A stretch of DNA of 46,965 bases from an uncultured Polaribacter sp. (lineage in GTDB: Bacteria > Bacteroidota > Bacteroidia > Flavobacteriales > Flavobacteriaceae): positions 1-46,965 of the forward strand of contig CAJWTV010000009.1 of the NCBI GenBank assembly GCA_913047375.1, read 5' to 3'. Under the pieces are notes generated by a model, which saw nothing but the letters and a program-made list of their open reading frames with translations, ran no database searches and was not told where the DNA came from. Within the stretch, counting starts at the first letter, position 1, and each line of letters starts with the position of its first letter. Position numbers and translations under genes: made by a program. Below are positions 6,888 to 16,910 of the stretch, one piece after another.

Positions 6888-9680
6888 CTAGGTTATTAAT
6901 TTTGCAGATAGATATTTTGTTGTGTAAGATTTTTTATTTTTCATTAAATCTTCAGGAGTTCCTTCAAATATTAATTCTCCTCCTTTTTTACCACCCTCTA
7001 AGCCCAAATCTATTATGTAGTCTGCACATTTTATTAATTCTATATTATGTTCAATTACTAAAATAGAATGTCCTCTTTCTATTAAAGCATTGAATGAAAT
7101 TAATAATTTTTTTATATCATGAAAATGTAATCCTGTTGTTGGTTCGTCAAAAATAAAAAATGTTTTGTCTTTTGTGGTTCCTTTTACCAGAAAAGAAGCA
7201 AGTTTAATTCTTTGCGCTTCTCCACCGGAAAGGGTAGAAGAAGATTGCCCAAGTTTTACGTAGCCTAAACCAACATCTTGTAAAGGTTTTAGTTTTTGTG
7301 ATATTTTTTTTTCTCCATTTTCAATAAAAAAATCGACAGCATCGTCAATTGTTGAAGTTAAAATATCATTAATATTTTTACCATCGACTTTAACTTCAAG
7401 TACTTCTTTTTTAAATCGTTTACCTAAACAGGTTTCGCACTCAAGATGAACATCTGCCATAAATTGCATTTCGATAGTAACTTCTCCTTCTCCCTTACAA
7501 ATTTCGCAACGCCCTCCTTCAACATTAAAAGAAAAATGTTTGGGTTTGTAATTTCTGATTTTTGACAATTTACAATTTGAGAATAATGCACGAATATCGT
7601 CATATGCCTTAATATACGTCACTGGATTTGACCTTGATGATCTTCCAATAGGATTTTGGTCAATAAATTCTACATTTTTAAGAGTATTAAAATCTCCAGA
7701 AACAGAGGTGTGTTGCCCAATTTTATTACCATAGCCTGTTAGTTTTTTTTGCAGAGATGGATATAAAATATTCTTCACTAAAGTACTTTTACCAGATCCA
7801 GACACACCAGTTATTACACTTAAACTATTTAAAGGTATGGTTACATCAATATTTTTTAAATTATTTTCTCTAGCACCAAAAATTTTAATAACATTTTTTG
7901 TTTTCCTTCTCTGTATTGGTATTTCAATTTTTAATTCTTCATTTAAATATTTAGCAGTCAATGAATCAGATTTTATAATACTTTTGTAAGTACCCTCTGC
8001 AACTACATTTCCTCCAAATGTTCCTGCTTCAGGGCCTATATCTATAATATAATCAGCTTCTCTCATGATATCTTCATCATGTTCTACAACAATAACTGTA
8101 TTTCCTAAGTCTCGTAAATCTTTTAAAACACCGATTAAACGTTCAGTATCTTTTGGGTGAAGTCCAATACTTGGTTCATCTAGAATATACATAGACCCAA
8201 CTAAAGAACTACCTAAAGAAGTTGCTAAATTTATACGTTGACTTTCACCACCAGAAAGTGTATTTGAAGTTCTATTAATAGTTAAATAGTTTAATCCAAC
8301 ATCATTTAAAAATTGTAATCTATTATTAATTTCTATTAATAAACGTTTACCAATTTTTTCTTCATAATTATTAAGCTTAATATTTTTAAAAAATAAAGAT
8401 AATTCATCTAAAGGAAGGGATACTAAATTAGAAATTGTCTTATTATTAATTTTCACATAATCTGTTTCTACTCTTAAACGATTACCATTACATGTCGTAC
8501 ACTTTGTTTTACCACGATAACGAGAAAGCATAACTCTATTTTGAATTTTATAACTTTTTTCTTCTAGAGCAGTAAAAAAGTGATGAATTCCTCTAAAATT
8601 TCTATTTCCATCCCATACTAATTTTTGTTGTTTTTCTGAGAGTTCAAACCATGGTTTATGTATTGGTATATCAAATTGAAAGGCAACACTAACCAGGGCC
8701 TCTTTATAATGAATAAAAGAAGGTGTTTTAAAAGGAAATATAGCGTCATCATAAATAGATAAACTCGTATTTGGTATTACTAAATCTTCATCTATACCAA
8801 CTATATTACCATAACCTTCACAACTTGAGCAAGCACCATAGGGATTATTAAAACTAAATAAATGTGTATTTGGTTCTAAAAAAGACATACCGTCTAAATC
8901 GAAATTATTACTAAATTTTGTAGATACATTATCCTCTATATTTTCAATAATAGAGACTCCCTTTCCTTCAAAAAAGGCGGTTTGTATTGCATCTGCAATT
9001 CTATTATAGAAATCTTCATCATTTTTTGTAATTATTCGGTCTATAACTAAAAATAAATCTTCGTCTTTGTATTCATTTATTGGGAATTTTCCAATTCTAA
9101 AGACTTTTCCATTCCATTTTAAACGAGCATAGCCCTGTTGTTCCAAAACAGGTAAAAGAGTTTTTAAATCTTGATCTTTACTCATAATTATTGGTGCTAA
9201 CAATAATAACTTTGTTTTTTCTTTAAATTCTTTTATAAAATTAACAACATCTGATACAGTATCTTTTTTAACTATTTTTCCTGAAATAGGTGAGAAGGTA
9301 TTACCAATTCTTGCAAATAATAATTTGATATAATCATAAATCTCTGTAGATGTTCCGACAGTAGATCTTGGATTCGTGGAATTCACCTTTTGTTCTATTG
9401 CAATTGCGGGTGCAATTCCTTTTATATAATCTACTTTAGGTTTGTGTAACTTACCAAGAAATTGTCTTGCATATGAGCTTAAACTCTCTACATATCGCCT
9501 TTGCCCTTCGGCATATAAAGTATCGAAAGCTAATGAAGACTTTCCTGAACCGGAAAGTCCAGTAATAACGACTAATTTATTTCTAGGTATTACAACATCA
9601 ATATTTTTTAAATTATGAAGTTTAGCCCCCTTAATAATAATGTTTTCTCTAGGATTTACTTTAGAAATATCTGCTTTCAT
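6888..9680 (-). CDS. uvrA: Excinuclease ABC subunit UvrA
   Basis: A 930-residue DNA-damage sensor of nucleotide excision repair. It scans DNA as a dimer and loads UvrB. It has two ABC ATPase modules. The first Walker A is GLSGSGKSS (about residues 41-49), with an inserted zinc module whose CSSCEGYG and CTTCNGNR pairs are visible, then the signature [10 protein letters not shown] and Walker [13 protein letters not shown]. The second has GVSGSGKST, the zinc finger CEICKGEGE...[18 protein letters not shown] and [11 protein letters not shown]. The length is typical. ATG start at 9680. Neighbours are unrelated. No LexA-type operator is evident upstream. Flavobacteria often carry more than one uvrA paralog; this one has all the standard domains. 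Confidence 0.97.
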   Translation of the reverse strand: MKADISKVNPRENIIIKGAKLHNLKNIDVVIPRNKLVVITGLSGSGKSSLAFDTLYAEGQRRYVESLSSYARQFLGKLHKPKVDYIKGIAPAIAIEQKVNSTNPRSTVGTSTEIYDYIKLLFARIGNTFSPISGKIVKKDTVSDVVNFIKEFKEKTKLLLLAPIIMSKDQDLKTLLPVLEQQGYARLKWNGKVFRIGKFPINEYKDEDLFLVIDRIITKNDEDFYNRIADAIQTAFFEGKGVSIIENIEDNVSTKFSNNFDLDGMSFLEPNTHLFSFNNPYGACSSCEGYGNIVGIDEDLVIPNTSLSIYDDAIFPFKTPSFIHYKEALVSVAFQFDIPIHKPWFELSEKQQKLVWDGNRNFRGIHHFFTALEEKSYKIQNRVMLSRYRGKTKCTTCNGNRLRVETDYVKINNKTISNLVSLPLDELSLFFKNIKLNNYEEKIGKRLLIEINNRLQFLNDVGLNYLTINRTSNTLSGGESQRINLATSLGSSLVGSMYILDEPSIGLHPKDTERLIGVLKDLRDLGNTVIVVEHDEDIMREADYIIDIGPEAGTFGGNVVAEGTYKSIIKSDSLTAKYLNEELKIEIPIQRRKTKNVIKIFGARENNLKNIDVTIPLNSLSVITGVSGSGKSTLVKNILYPSLQKKLTGYGNKIGQHTSVSGDFNTLKNVEFIDQNPIGRSSRSNPVTYIKAYDDIRALFSNCKLSKIRNYKPKHFSFNVEGGRCEICKGEGEVTIEMQFMADVHLECETCLGKRFKKEVLEVKVDGKNINDILTSTIDDAVDFFIENGEKKISQKLKPLQDVGLGYVKLGQSSSTLSGGEAQRIKLASFLVKGTTKDKTFFIFDEPTTGLHFHDIKKLLISFNALIERGHSILVIEHNIELIKCADYIIDLGLEGGKKGGELIFEGTPEDLMKNKKSYTTKYLSAKLIT

Positions 9681-9892
9681 TTAAAAAAAATATAAGTGCT
9701 AAAAATACCACTTTTCTACTTCTTAAATAAATGAATTAAATTGAAATTAGTTAAAATGTTTGTTTAGATGAATAATTTTAATCATATTTGGGTAACAAAC
9801 TCTTAATCTAAATCGCTTATAAGGAAAAATTACTTTTTAAAATTATTATTAATAATAATGTAATGCATCTCGGCATACAAAAAAGTAATCTT

Positions 9893-10480
9893 ATGAATCG
9901 TAAAAACTCAATACCAGATAGTACTTTAGTTAGTAATTATATTAATGGAAATGAATCTTCATTAGAAGTTTTAATTAATAGACATAAGCAACGTTTATAT
10001 AGCTTTATCTACAGTAAAATTTTAGATAGAGATTTAACTGAAGATGTTTTTCAAGATACTTTTATAAAAGTTATTCGAACTTTAAAAAAAGGAAATTATA
10101 ATGAACAAGGTAAGTTTTTACCTTGGGTAATGCGTATTTCTCATAATTTAGTCATAGACCATTTTAGAAAAACTAACCGTATGCCTTCTTTTAAAAGTTC
10201 AAATGATTTTGATGTCTTTTCCATAATTAGTGATGACAGTCTCAATGCAGAAAAAAAAATGATTCAAGAACAAATCTTTTCAGATGTTAGAGAGCTAGTA
10301 GAGGAATTACCAAAAGAACAGAAAGAAGTATTAATTATGCGAATTTACAAGGATATGAGTTTCAAAGAAATTAGCGAAAATACTGGTGTTAGTATTAATA
10401 CTGCCTTGGGTAGAATGAGATATGCATTAATGAATATGAGAAAATTAATAGAGAAGAATAAAATTATTTTAATAAATTAA
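9893..10480 (+). CDS. RNA polymerase sigma-70 family factor (short, regions 2 and 4)
   Basis: About 195 residues from the ATG at 9893. A longer frame begins at ATG 9863, but the N-terminus MNRKNSIPDSTLVSNYINGNE matches the usual flavobacterial start. Region 2 runs from about LINRHKQRLYSFIYSK to DVFQDTFIKVIRTLK with the core-binding and -7-recognition helices. Region 4 is LPKEQKEVLIMRIYKDMSFKEIS followed by the helix GVSINTALGRMRYAL. There is no region 1.1 or 3, so it is ECF-like in build, but no anti-sigma gene adjoins. This sequence is highly conserved across Flavobacteriaceae and is probably a housekeeping-style accessory sigma. A 47-codon ORF follows and may be co-transcribed. Confidence 0.9.
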   Translation: MNRKNSIPDSTLVSNYINGNESSLEVLINRHKQRLYSFIYSKILDRDLTEDVFQDTFIKVIRTLKKGNYNEQGKFLPWVMRISHNLVIDHFRKTNRMPSFKSSNDFDVFSIISDDSLNAEKKMIQEQIFSDVRELVEELPKEQKEVLIMRIYKDMSFKEISENTGVSINTALGRMRYALMNMRKLIEKNKIILIN

Positions 10481-10537
10481 TAATAAACTGAGAGTATTAT
10501 CGTTTAAATTATTATAAACAAATAATAAATAAATTAT

Positions 10538-10681
10538 ATGATGAAACTCTACTCTAAAAAGTCATTTGATTTACAAATGCAACCCAAACAAGAAACAGTT
10601 CAATTTTTGATTAATTTTTCCAAGTCATTTATTTTAATAGAAAGAAAATCAAAAGACTTCATTGAATTGAATTTGAATTAA
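10538..10681 (+). CDS. Small conserved-looking protein downstream of the sigma factor gene
   Basis: A 47-codon frame from ATG 10538 (a second ATG follows at once) to TAA 10681. The product begins MMKLYSKKSFDLQMQPKQE, continues TVQFLINFSKSFILIE and ends in an acidic-basic tail. It is 57 bases after the sigma factor gene and 5 bases before a strong terminator, so it probably closes that transcript. I recall similar 40-50 residue proteins (K-L-Y-S-K-x-x-F-D.., PKQETV-F-L..YSK) in this position in other Flavobacteriaceae, but cannot confirm it here. No known domain. It could be a sigma-modulating peptide; that is inference. Confidence 0.6.
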   Translation: MMKLYSKKSFDLQMQPKQETVQFLINFSKSFILIERKSKDFIELNLN

Positions 10682-10685
10682 GAGG

Positions 10686-10713
10686 AAAAGCTTCAACAAT
10701 GTTGAAGCTTTTT
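10686..10713. terminator. Bidirectional terminator between the small ORF and nth
   Basis: The stem AAAAGCTTCAAC with GTTGAAGCTTTT around the loop AAT is flanked by an A run on one side and a T run on the other. It sits between convergent genes and can serve both. Confidence 0.85.
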
Positions 10714-10739
10714 ATTTATAAAATTTACTACTTATTAAA

Positions 10740-11390
10740 TCATTTTTTATAGTAGTTATTAATAATAGTTTTTCTACCAATAGTCTTTGTAATAATATCC
10801 TTATCTAAATTCCATGCTCTAGCTTGAGAGTACTCTCGTCCATACCAAATCATTTGTAAATGTAAATTATTCCAAATATTTATAGGGAATAATCTTTTTG
10901 CATCTTTTTCCGTTTGAGTTACATTTTTACCGTTTGACAAATTCCATCTAAACATTAATCTATGGATATGCGTATCAACAGGGAAAGCTGGTACGCCGAA
11001 GGCTTGACTCATAACCACACTTGCAGTTTTATGACCAACGGCAGGTAATTCTTCTAACCCTTCAAAAGATCGAGGAACTTCACCATTATATTTTTTAATA
11101 AGAATTTTAGATAAACCAAATATTCCCTTAGATTTCATAGGAGATAATCCGCATGGTCTTATAATAGCTTTAATTTCTTCAATAGACATCTTAATCATAT
11201 CAAACGGATTATCTGCCTTAGCAAATAATAAAGGAGTAATCTTATTTACGCGAATATCAGTACATTGTGCAGATAGTAAAACAGCTATCAGAAGAGTATA
11301 TGGATCTTTATGATCCAGGGGGATTGGTATTTCTGGATATAAATCCTCTAATTTAGTAATAACAAATTGTACTTTTTCTTGTTTAGTCAT
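10740..11390 (-). CDS. nth: Endonuclease III-type DNA glycosylase lacking the Fe-S cluster motif
   Basis: A 216-residue base-excision repair enzyme that removes oxidised pyrimidines and nicks the abasic site. The helix-hairpin-helix is LEELPAVGHKTASVVMSQA with the catalytic lysine at 121, and the catalytic aspartate is 139 in FPVDTHIHR. These match E. coli Lys120 and Asp138. The E. coli enzyme then has four cysteines (187, 194, 197, 203) that bind a 4Fe-4S cluster. Here the equivalent stretch (about 188-204, SQARAWNLDKDIITKTI) has none. The core is otherwise complete, so it should be active as a cluster-free variant. Confidence 0.93.
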   Translation of the reverse strand: MTKQEKVQFVITKLEDLYPEIPIPLDHKDPYTLLIAVLLSAQCTDIRVNKITPLLFAKADNPFDMIKMSIEEIKAIIRPCGLSPMKSKGIFGLSKILIKKYNGEVPRSFEGLEELPAVGHKTASVVMSQAFGVPAFPVDTHIHRLMFRWNLSNGKNVTQTEKDAKRLFPINIWNNLHLQMIWYGREYSQARAWNLDKDIITKTIGRKTIINNYYKK

Positions 11391-11510
11391 AACATGAATT
11401 TAAAAGAAACGAAGATACAAAGTTGTAAATTAATTTTTTTAAGTAAAAAGTAGAGATATATTTTAAGACTTTGTAAATTTACAATTAATCAATTTTGAAA
11501 AAATTATTAA

Positions 11511-11963
11511 ATGACAAAATTAAAAATAGGAGATAACGCTCCAAATTTTGAATCTAAAGACGAAAAAGGAAATATTGTTCAATTTTCTGATTTTAGGGGT
11601 AAAAAATTAGTTTTATTTTTTTATCCAAAAGCAAGTACTCCTGGATGTACTGCTGAAGCTTGTGATTTAAGAGATAATTATGATTCTTTTTTAGCTAAGG
11701 GATATGCTATTTTGGGTGCGAGTGCAGATTCTGCAAAACGTCAACAAAGTTGGATAAAGAAACATGAATTACCTTTTCCTTTACTGGCGGATGAAGATAG
11801 GATTGTAATTAATGCCTATGGTGTATGGGGACCTAAAAAATTTATGGGTAAAGATTACGATGGAATTCATAGAACAACTTTTGTTATCGACGAAAACGGT
11901 ATTATTGAAGATGTAATTACTAAAGTAAAGACAAAAGCACATTCAGCACAAATTTTAAGTTAG
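11511..11963 (+). CDS. bcp: Thioredoxin-dependent peroxiredoxin, BCP/PrxQ type
   Basis: A 150-residue cytosolic thiol peroxidase that reduces hydrogen peroxide and organic peroxides. The active-site segment is YPKASTPGCTAEACDLRDN with the peroxidatic Cys46 and the resolving Cys51 five residues on, the PrxQ arrangement. FFYPK, the GASADSAKRQQSWIKKHELPFPLLAD segment and TTFVIDENGII are all family features. The length is typical. It is a single gene, convergent with the TonB-dependent receptor gene (20-base gap). Electrons would come from thioredoxin or perhaps bacillithiol-linked redoxins. Confidence 0.95.
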   Translation: MTKLKIGDNAPNFESKDEKGNIVQFSDFRGKKLVLFFYPKASTPGCTAEACDLRDNYDSFLAKGYAILGASADSAKRQQSWIKKHELPFPLLADEDRIVINAYGVWGPKKFMGKDYDGIHRTTFVIDENGIIEDVITKVKTKAHSAQILS

Positions 11964-11983
11964 ATCTAGTTAACAATTTTTAT

Positions 11984-14431
11984 TTAAAATTTCATTCCTA
12001 TTTTAAAATTTAAAACCCTTCCAGTCATGTAGTTTGGTATTCCAAATTGAGTCTTAGAATATACATCTCTTACCCATGTATTAGTGATAGAGTTTTGGAT
12101 ATCAAACATATTAAAGAGTTCTATGCCTGCCGTCAATTCTTTAAATTTAGAGAGAAGCCCAGTACTATATTGTTTTTTAGAATCTGTAATTACGTACGAT
12201 ACTCCAAGATCAGCTCTCTTATAATCACGTAAACGATTCTGAAATTTATAAGGATCTGAATAGGATGGTGATCCTCCTGGAACTCCTGTATTATAGACTA
12301 AATTTAAATAGGCTTTTAAATCTGGCAAATTTGGCACATAATCTTGAAATAAAATACCAAATTTCACACGCTGATCAGAAGGGCGAGAAATAGCACCTTT
12401 ATTATTAATATTCTCCATAGTTTTTAAATAACCTATACTAACCCAGCTATCACTTCCTGCAATAAATTCTCCATTTAAACGTAAATCAATTCCTTTTGAG
12501 AAAGCTGTTGTTAAATTATCTGCTCTGTATCTTATCCTTACATTATCTATAGAATATGCATTAACATTACTTAAATCTTTATAATAAATCTCTGTAGTTA
12601 ATTTAAATGGTCTTTGCCACATAGAAAAACTGTAATCTATTCCTGAGACAAAATGAATAGATTTTTGAGCTTTAACGTTAATATTTAATTTTCCATTAAA
12701 ATTTTTCAATTCTCTGTATGATGGTGGTTGAGAATAAAACCCTCCAGATATTCTGAATAACATATCTTTAGTCCAATTGGGTTTTATAGCAAATTGTGCT
12801 CTAGGACTAATAATTAATTGATTTTTTGAAGTAATACTGTTTCCTTCGACTAACCAGTTTTGAAATCTTAGGCCTGCACTGTACCAAATCTCAGTATCAT
12901 TTAAAAAATGTTTTTGGTTAATTTGTAAAAAACCAGAAATACGATTTATATTAACATTATTATCTTCTCTAATATTTTGAAATGGTAATATTGGTCCTTC
13001 AAAAGGTATATAAGGTTGGTTATTACTAATTGATAATGGGGGACGAATAGAGAACCCTAAAGAATCAATGATTTCCCACTCCCTAATTCGATCTTTAATA
13101 TTTTCATGTTGATACTTCATACCTAAAGATAATTCCAAATTATCTTTTTTATATTTTCCTTTTAATTGAAAGTTATTGATTAAAGCATCTAAATCATTTC
13201 TTGCATGATTTAATTGAGATCCAATTCCTTCGGAAAAATCAACCTCTCCAAAATTATCAGAACCAATATTTGCATCAACTTCACCTAAATTATAAGTTGC
13301 AGAAATATCAAAATATTCTTCTTCTTGAGTATTATATGACGAGGCTGTAGCAGTAATATCTATATTTTCACTAATTTGATAATTAGCAGAAAAAGCACCA
13401 AATAATGTTAGATAATTATTTTTTTCTTGCCCTTCATAAAAGACAATTAATTCCAAAGGGTCATTTATAGTACCAAAACGAGTTCTTCTAGTGATTGGAG
13501 TATAATTATAATTATTTAAAGAAAAATTCCCTAAAAAATTAAAAGTCAAATTATCAGATACATTGTAGGTAATAAAAGATTGAATATCAGTAAACCTGGG
13601 TCTATAGTTTGTTTTTATTTGTTTACTATTTACAAAAAGACTGTTGTCTCTATACCTGACACCTGTAATAGTACTTATTTTATTATTTAGTATTTGTCCT
13701 TCAAAAGTTATACTACCTCCCAAAGCACTGGTATTAATTGAAACTTTTGATTTTTTTGCTTGTCTGTAAGTAATATCTAAAACGGACGAAAGCTTATCAC
13801 CAAATTTTGCTTGAAAACCTCCTGCTGAAAAATTTATATTTTTCACTAAATCAGGATTTATAAAGCTTAATCCTTCTTGTTGTCCAGATCTAATTAAAAA
13901 AGATCTATAAATTTCAATTCCATTAACATATACTAAATTTTCATCAAAATTACCACCTCTAACATTGTATTGAGTACTAAGTTCATTATTATTATTTACA
14001 CCTGGTAAAGTCATTAATGTATTTTCTATACCTGCGTTTGGACCAATAATATTTTTCGCTTTTAAAACATCTATATTTATGATTCCCTGTGAATTGTTTT
14101 TATTATTTTTTATAATAATTTCGTTTAATTTTTCTGTTTTAGAATTTAATATTGGTGAATACCTTATAATATTTCTATTCCTTACTGTAAGTTTTTTTGT
14201 TAAAGAGTAATGTGAAATATGGCTATATACAATTGTAATACTTTGATTTAAAGGGATTATAATCCTGTAATTTCCCTTAGCATCGGTAATTGTTCCAGAG
14301 TCTTTAAATTTAACACTTACTCCTTCTATGGGTTGATTGTTAGTGTTTTTTACAACACCTTTAAGTAATGTTGTTTTTTGAGCCAATATTAAAGTTGGTG
14401 TAATAATTAAAAATAATAATAATTTTTTCAC
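11984..14431 (-). CDS. TonB-dependent outer-membrane receptor with carboxypeptidase-regulatory domain
   Basis: An 815-residue outer-membrane transporter energised by TonB-ExbBD. Signal peptide about 1-17 (ending LILAQ), then a carboxypeptidase-D regulatory-like beta domain (about 20-105, with NNTNNQPIEGVSVKF-like text and DAKGNYRIIIPL). The plug domain (about 118-220) has GIENTLMTLPGVNNNNELS and QYNVRGGNFDENLVYVNG. The rest is a beta-barrel with alternating strands and many aromatic residues, ending in the usual terminal phenylalanine (IGMKF). No SusD partner is adjacent, so it is not a standard SusCD pair. It follows an M23 peptidase gene by 21 bases, probably in one operon. The ligand is unknown. 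Confidence 0.92.
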   Translation of the reverse strand: MKKLLLFLIITPTLILAQKTTLLKGVVKNTNNQPIEGVSVKFKDSGTITDAKGNYRIIIPLNQSITIVYSHISHYSLTKKLTVRNRNIIRYSPILNSKTEKLNEIIIKNNKNNSQGIINIDVLKAKNIIGPNAGIENTLMTLPGVNNNNELSTQYNVRGGNFDENLVYVNGIEIYRSFLIRSGQQEGLSFINPDLVKNINFSAGGFQAKFGDKLSSVLDITYRQAKKSKVSINTSALGGSITFEGQILNNKISTITGVRYRDNSLFVNSKQIKTNYRPRFTDIQSFITYNVSDNLTFNFLGNFSLNNYNYTPITRRTRFGTINDPLELIVFYEGQEKNNYLTLFGAFSANYQISENIDITATASSYNTQEEEYFDISATYNLGEVDANIGSDNFGEVDFSEGIGSQLNHARNDLDALINNFQLKGKYKKDNLELSLGMKYQHENIKDRIREWEIIDSLGFSIRPPLSISNNQPYIPFEGPILPFQNIREDNNVNINRISGFLQINQKHFLNDTEIWYSAGLRFQNWLVEGNSITSKNQLIISPRAQFAIKPNWTKDMLFRISGGFYSQPPSYRELKNFNGKLNINVKAQKSIHFVSGIDYSFSMWQRPFKLTTEIYYKDLSNVNAYSIDNVRIRYRADNLTTAFSKGIDLRLNGEFIAGSDSWVSIGYLKTMENINNKGAISRPSDQRVKFGILFQDYVPNLPDLKAYLNLVYNTGVPGGSPSYSDPYKFQNRLRDYKRADLGVSYVITDSKKQYSTGLLSKFKELTAGIELFNMFDIQNSITNTWVRDVYSKTQFGIPNYMTGRVLNFKIGMKF

Positions 14432-14452
14432 GTATGAGATCTAATAGTTTAA

Positions 14453-16144
14453 TTATTTTCTGTAAAACGTCTTAGTGATTGTACTTTTATTTAAAACATT
14501 ATCTAGAACTACAAGTTTAAAGATATGTTTACTACCAAACAATATTTTATCCTTAAAATTGTATGTTAATATGCCTTTTTTATGATTATACTCCATTAAA
14601 ATCCATTCATTATTTATTGTTGCGTAATGAGACTTAATTCCAGAATTAGTATCTGAAATTTTAATTTTTAATGTTTTTGCATTAGAAATCCACTGTTCAT
14701 CTTCAAAAAATAAAGGTTTTATTATAGGAGCTTCTTTATCGGAGAGTAATTGAAATTTACCCAAAGACTTTGTTGTTGTGTAGAATAGTTTTTCTTTTTT
14801 GTGAGTAAATTGATATACAGGGTATTTTTTTCTATCAACATTAGCAATATATAATTGTTGTTTTTCTTTTTCTGAAAATTCAGAAACATCAAAAGTTAAT
14901 TTGTAGCTTTTGTTTAAAGGAATAATAGGTTCATGAATTTTAATTATATCATTTTCTTTTTTTATATCCAAATAACAATCTTGGTAAAAAGTATTTTCAG
15001 GAAAAGCTATCATAATATTATCAAATGTATATTTTTGAAATTTATTAGCTAAAATTTTATAACTGGAAGTGTCTTTTTCCTTAGAAATTATAGTATTATT
15101 TTCTTCTCCTTGAATTTGAAATTTTAAAATACTTGAATTTCCTTCAAAATCTTTTGTAATTATTTTAATATCATAATTAAAATTGTCTCTTATTAATAGC
15201 TCCCCATTCTTTTTTAAATCTTTATAAATAGATAAGTTATTTTTATCAACTTTGAATATTTTTTGAATTCTAGTATTATTTTTTTTAAAATAATCATAAT
15301 CTATTAACAAGTTAATAAGTTTACTCTCAGAGAATGAAAAGGTCTCTAAATCATGATAATATACCCGATTATTATTTACAAACATTTCTAAACTATAAAT
15401 TCCATTTTTGTTATTAGCATTATCTAATTTATCAAAAGTATTTATGCCAATTCCAATATTCCCATTTGCAGAAAATTTATCTATTTTATAGATACCATTA
15501 CTTATTTTTTTTACAGGCATTAATAAATTTATGTCTTTTTTATTAATTCTCGATTTATCGTTTAGTGTATAAATCATCAAAGATTTGATAGTTGGCTTCG
15601 TACGATCTTTTGGGTATAAATTAAAAAATAAAGGATTAATAATTTTTTCGGTCTCAGAGTCCCTTACTTCGTAATGTAAATGAGGAGCACTAGAACCTCC
15701 AGAATCTCCAGAATAAGCGATTACTTCACCTTTTTTAACAAGGAATTTGTCATCATTTAAATAAATATTACCTGTAACATATTCTTTCTTTCTATACTGA
15801 ATAAGTTTTACATATTTTTCAATCTCTAATGCATATTTATTTAAATGTGCATATACTGTTGTGTATCCGTTTGGATGTGTCACATAAATTGCTTTTCCAA
15901 ATCCATACTGAGAGACTCTAATTCGTGAAACATATCCATCCGCAACAGCATAAACCTTTAAACCTTGAATACCTTTTGTTTTGATGTCTAAACCAGAATG
16001 AAAATGATTGTTACGTAGTTCTCCAAAAGTACCAGATAGAAGAACAGGAATATCTAACGGGCTTCTAAAATTATTATTTAGATATTTGTCTTGGGAAAAC
16101 CCATAAAATGAAATTAATAATAGTAATATCTTAATAAATTTCAT
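14453..16144 (-). CDS. M23 family (LytM-like) metallopeptidase
   Basis: A 563-residue periplasmic or surface protein with a signal peptide (about 1-17, ending GFSQ). The peptidase lies early, about residues 30-165. It has HFHSGLDIKTKG, supplying the His and Asp zinc ligands, and SAPHLHYEVRD, with the HxH motif. All catalytic residues are present, so it can probably cut peptidoglycan cross-links. The long C-terminal part is beta-rich and resembles Ig-like or sandwich modules; I do not recognise a named domain in it. It is placed just upstream of the TonB-dependent receptor gene, so both are likely made together; the pair may connect wall remodelling and uptake, which is inference. Confidence 0.88.
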   Translation of the reverse strand: MKFIKILLLLISFYGFSQDKYLNNNFRSPLDIPVLLSGTFGELRNNHFHSGLDIKTKGIQGLKVYAVADGYVSRIRVSQYGFGKAIYVTHPNGYTTVYAHLNKYALEIEKYVKLIQYRKKEYVTGNIYLNDDKFLVKKGEVIAYSGDSGGSSAPHLHYEVRDSETEKIINPLFFNLYPKDRTKPTIKSLMIYTLNDKSRINKKDINLLMPVKKISNGIYKIDKFSANGNIGIGINTFDKLDNANNKNGIYSLEMFVNNNRVYYHDLETFSFSESKLINLLIDYDYFKKNNTRIQKIFKVDKNNLSIYKDLKKNGELLIRDNFNYDIKIITKDFEGNSSILKFQIQGEENNTIISKEKDTSSYKILANKFQKYTFDNIMIAFPENTFYQDCYLDIKKENDIIKIHEPIIPLNKSYKLTFDVSEFSEKEKQQLYIANVDRKKYPVYQFTHKKEKLFYTTTKSLGKFQLLSDKEAPIIKPLFFEDEQWISNAKTLKIKISDTNSGIKSHYATINNEWILMEYNHKKGILTYNFKDKILFGSKHIFKLVVLDNVLNKSTITKTFYRK

Positions 16145-16234
16145 TGAAAATTCTATTTTAAGCTAAAATAGTAAATTTTGAGATTACTTGTAAACTTAAT
16201 GAATTTCAAATGATAAGTAAAAACGATTTAAACC

Positions 16235-16264
16235 TTGTATAATGAAAAAAGAATATTAACTTTG
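16235..16264 (+). promoter_or_regulatory. Promoter of the zapA operon (-33 TTG, -7 TAACTTTG)
   Basis: TTG at 16235-16237 and TAACTTTG at 16257-16264 are 19 bases apart, matching the Bacteroidota pattern. The first gene begins 28 bases downstream. Confidence 0.6.
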
Positions 16265-16292
16265 TTTGTATAGTTTTTTCTTAAAGTAAAAA

Positions 16293-16583
16293 ATGAGCAC
16301 ATCTATAGAAGCAATTCATTTACTGGAAGATAAGTTAACAAACTTACTTTCCAATTACGATTTTTTAAAAAGTGAAAATGAATTATTACTTCAAAATATA
16401 GGTAAATCTCAATATAAAATTTTAGAGCAGCAAAAAATAATAGAACATAATCAAAATGAATATAATCTATTAAAAATTGCTAAAACTATTGAAGGTAGTA
16501 ATGAAGATAAAAGAGATACAAAACTCAAAATAAATACTTTGATTCGAGAAATCGATAAATGTATAGTTCAGTTGAATGAGTAA
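16293..16583 (+). CDS. Small coiled-coil protein upstream of zapA
   Basis: A 96-residue cytosolic protein that looks wholly helical. Residues about 5-65 carry heptad-like hydrophobic spacing (IHLLEDKLTNLLSNYDFL, then ENELLLQN and LEQQKIIEHN). The N-terminal part resembles coiled-coil division proteins such as ZapB in size and composition, but I see no specific signature. It is 12 bases before zapA and shares the promoter at 16235-16264. This gene order is usual in Flavobacteriaceae. A role as a ZapA partner at the division ring is inference from position and coiled-coil form. Confidence 0.78.
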   Translation: MSTSIEAIHLLEDKLTNLLSNYDFLKSENELLLQNIGKSQYKILEQQKIIEHNQNEYNLLKIAKTIEGSNEDKRDTKLKINTLIREIDKCIVQLNE

Positions 16584-16595
16584 GTTCATTAAATA

Positions 16596-16886
16596 TTGGA
16601 AAAATTAAAAATTAATATTGTAATTGCCGGAAGATCTTATCCTTTAAGTGTAAATAGTACACAAGAAGAAGAAGGAATGCGTAAAGCGGCACAAGCGATA
16701 AATAATTTAATATCTAATTATGAGCAAAATTATGCGGTCAGCGATAAACAAGATGTTTTAGCAATGTGTGCCTTACAATTTGCTTCCAAATTAGAAATTT
16801 CACAATTAGAAGAATCATCAACAGATACAGGAGTATTGACTAAAATAAATGCTCTTACCAATTTGGTTAATAGTCATTTAGAATAA
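16596..16886 (+). CDS. zapA: Cell division protein ZapA
   Basis: A 96-residue cytosolic protein that bundles FtsZ filaments at mid-cell. The N-terminal beta part reads KLKINIVIAGRSYPLSVN, then the EEEGMRKAAQAINNLISNYEQNY helix and the strongly conserved DKQDVLAMCALQFASKLE. The C-terminus is coiled coil. The start codon is TTG at 16596; the residues after it (EKLKINIVIAGR) align with the usual ZapA start, and no in-frame ATG fits. It is followed by the probable 6S RNA and rny, an order similar to the zapA-ssrS linkage in Gammaproteobacteria. Confidence 0.93.
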   Translation: MEKLKINIVIAGRSYPLSVNSTQEEEGMRKAAQAINNLISNYEQNYAVSDKQDVLAMCALQFASKLEISQLEESSTDTGVLTKINALTNLVNSHLE

Positions 16887-16910
16887 GTTCTCTAAAATAT
16901 ATTAATAACA

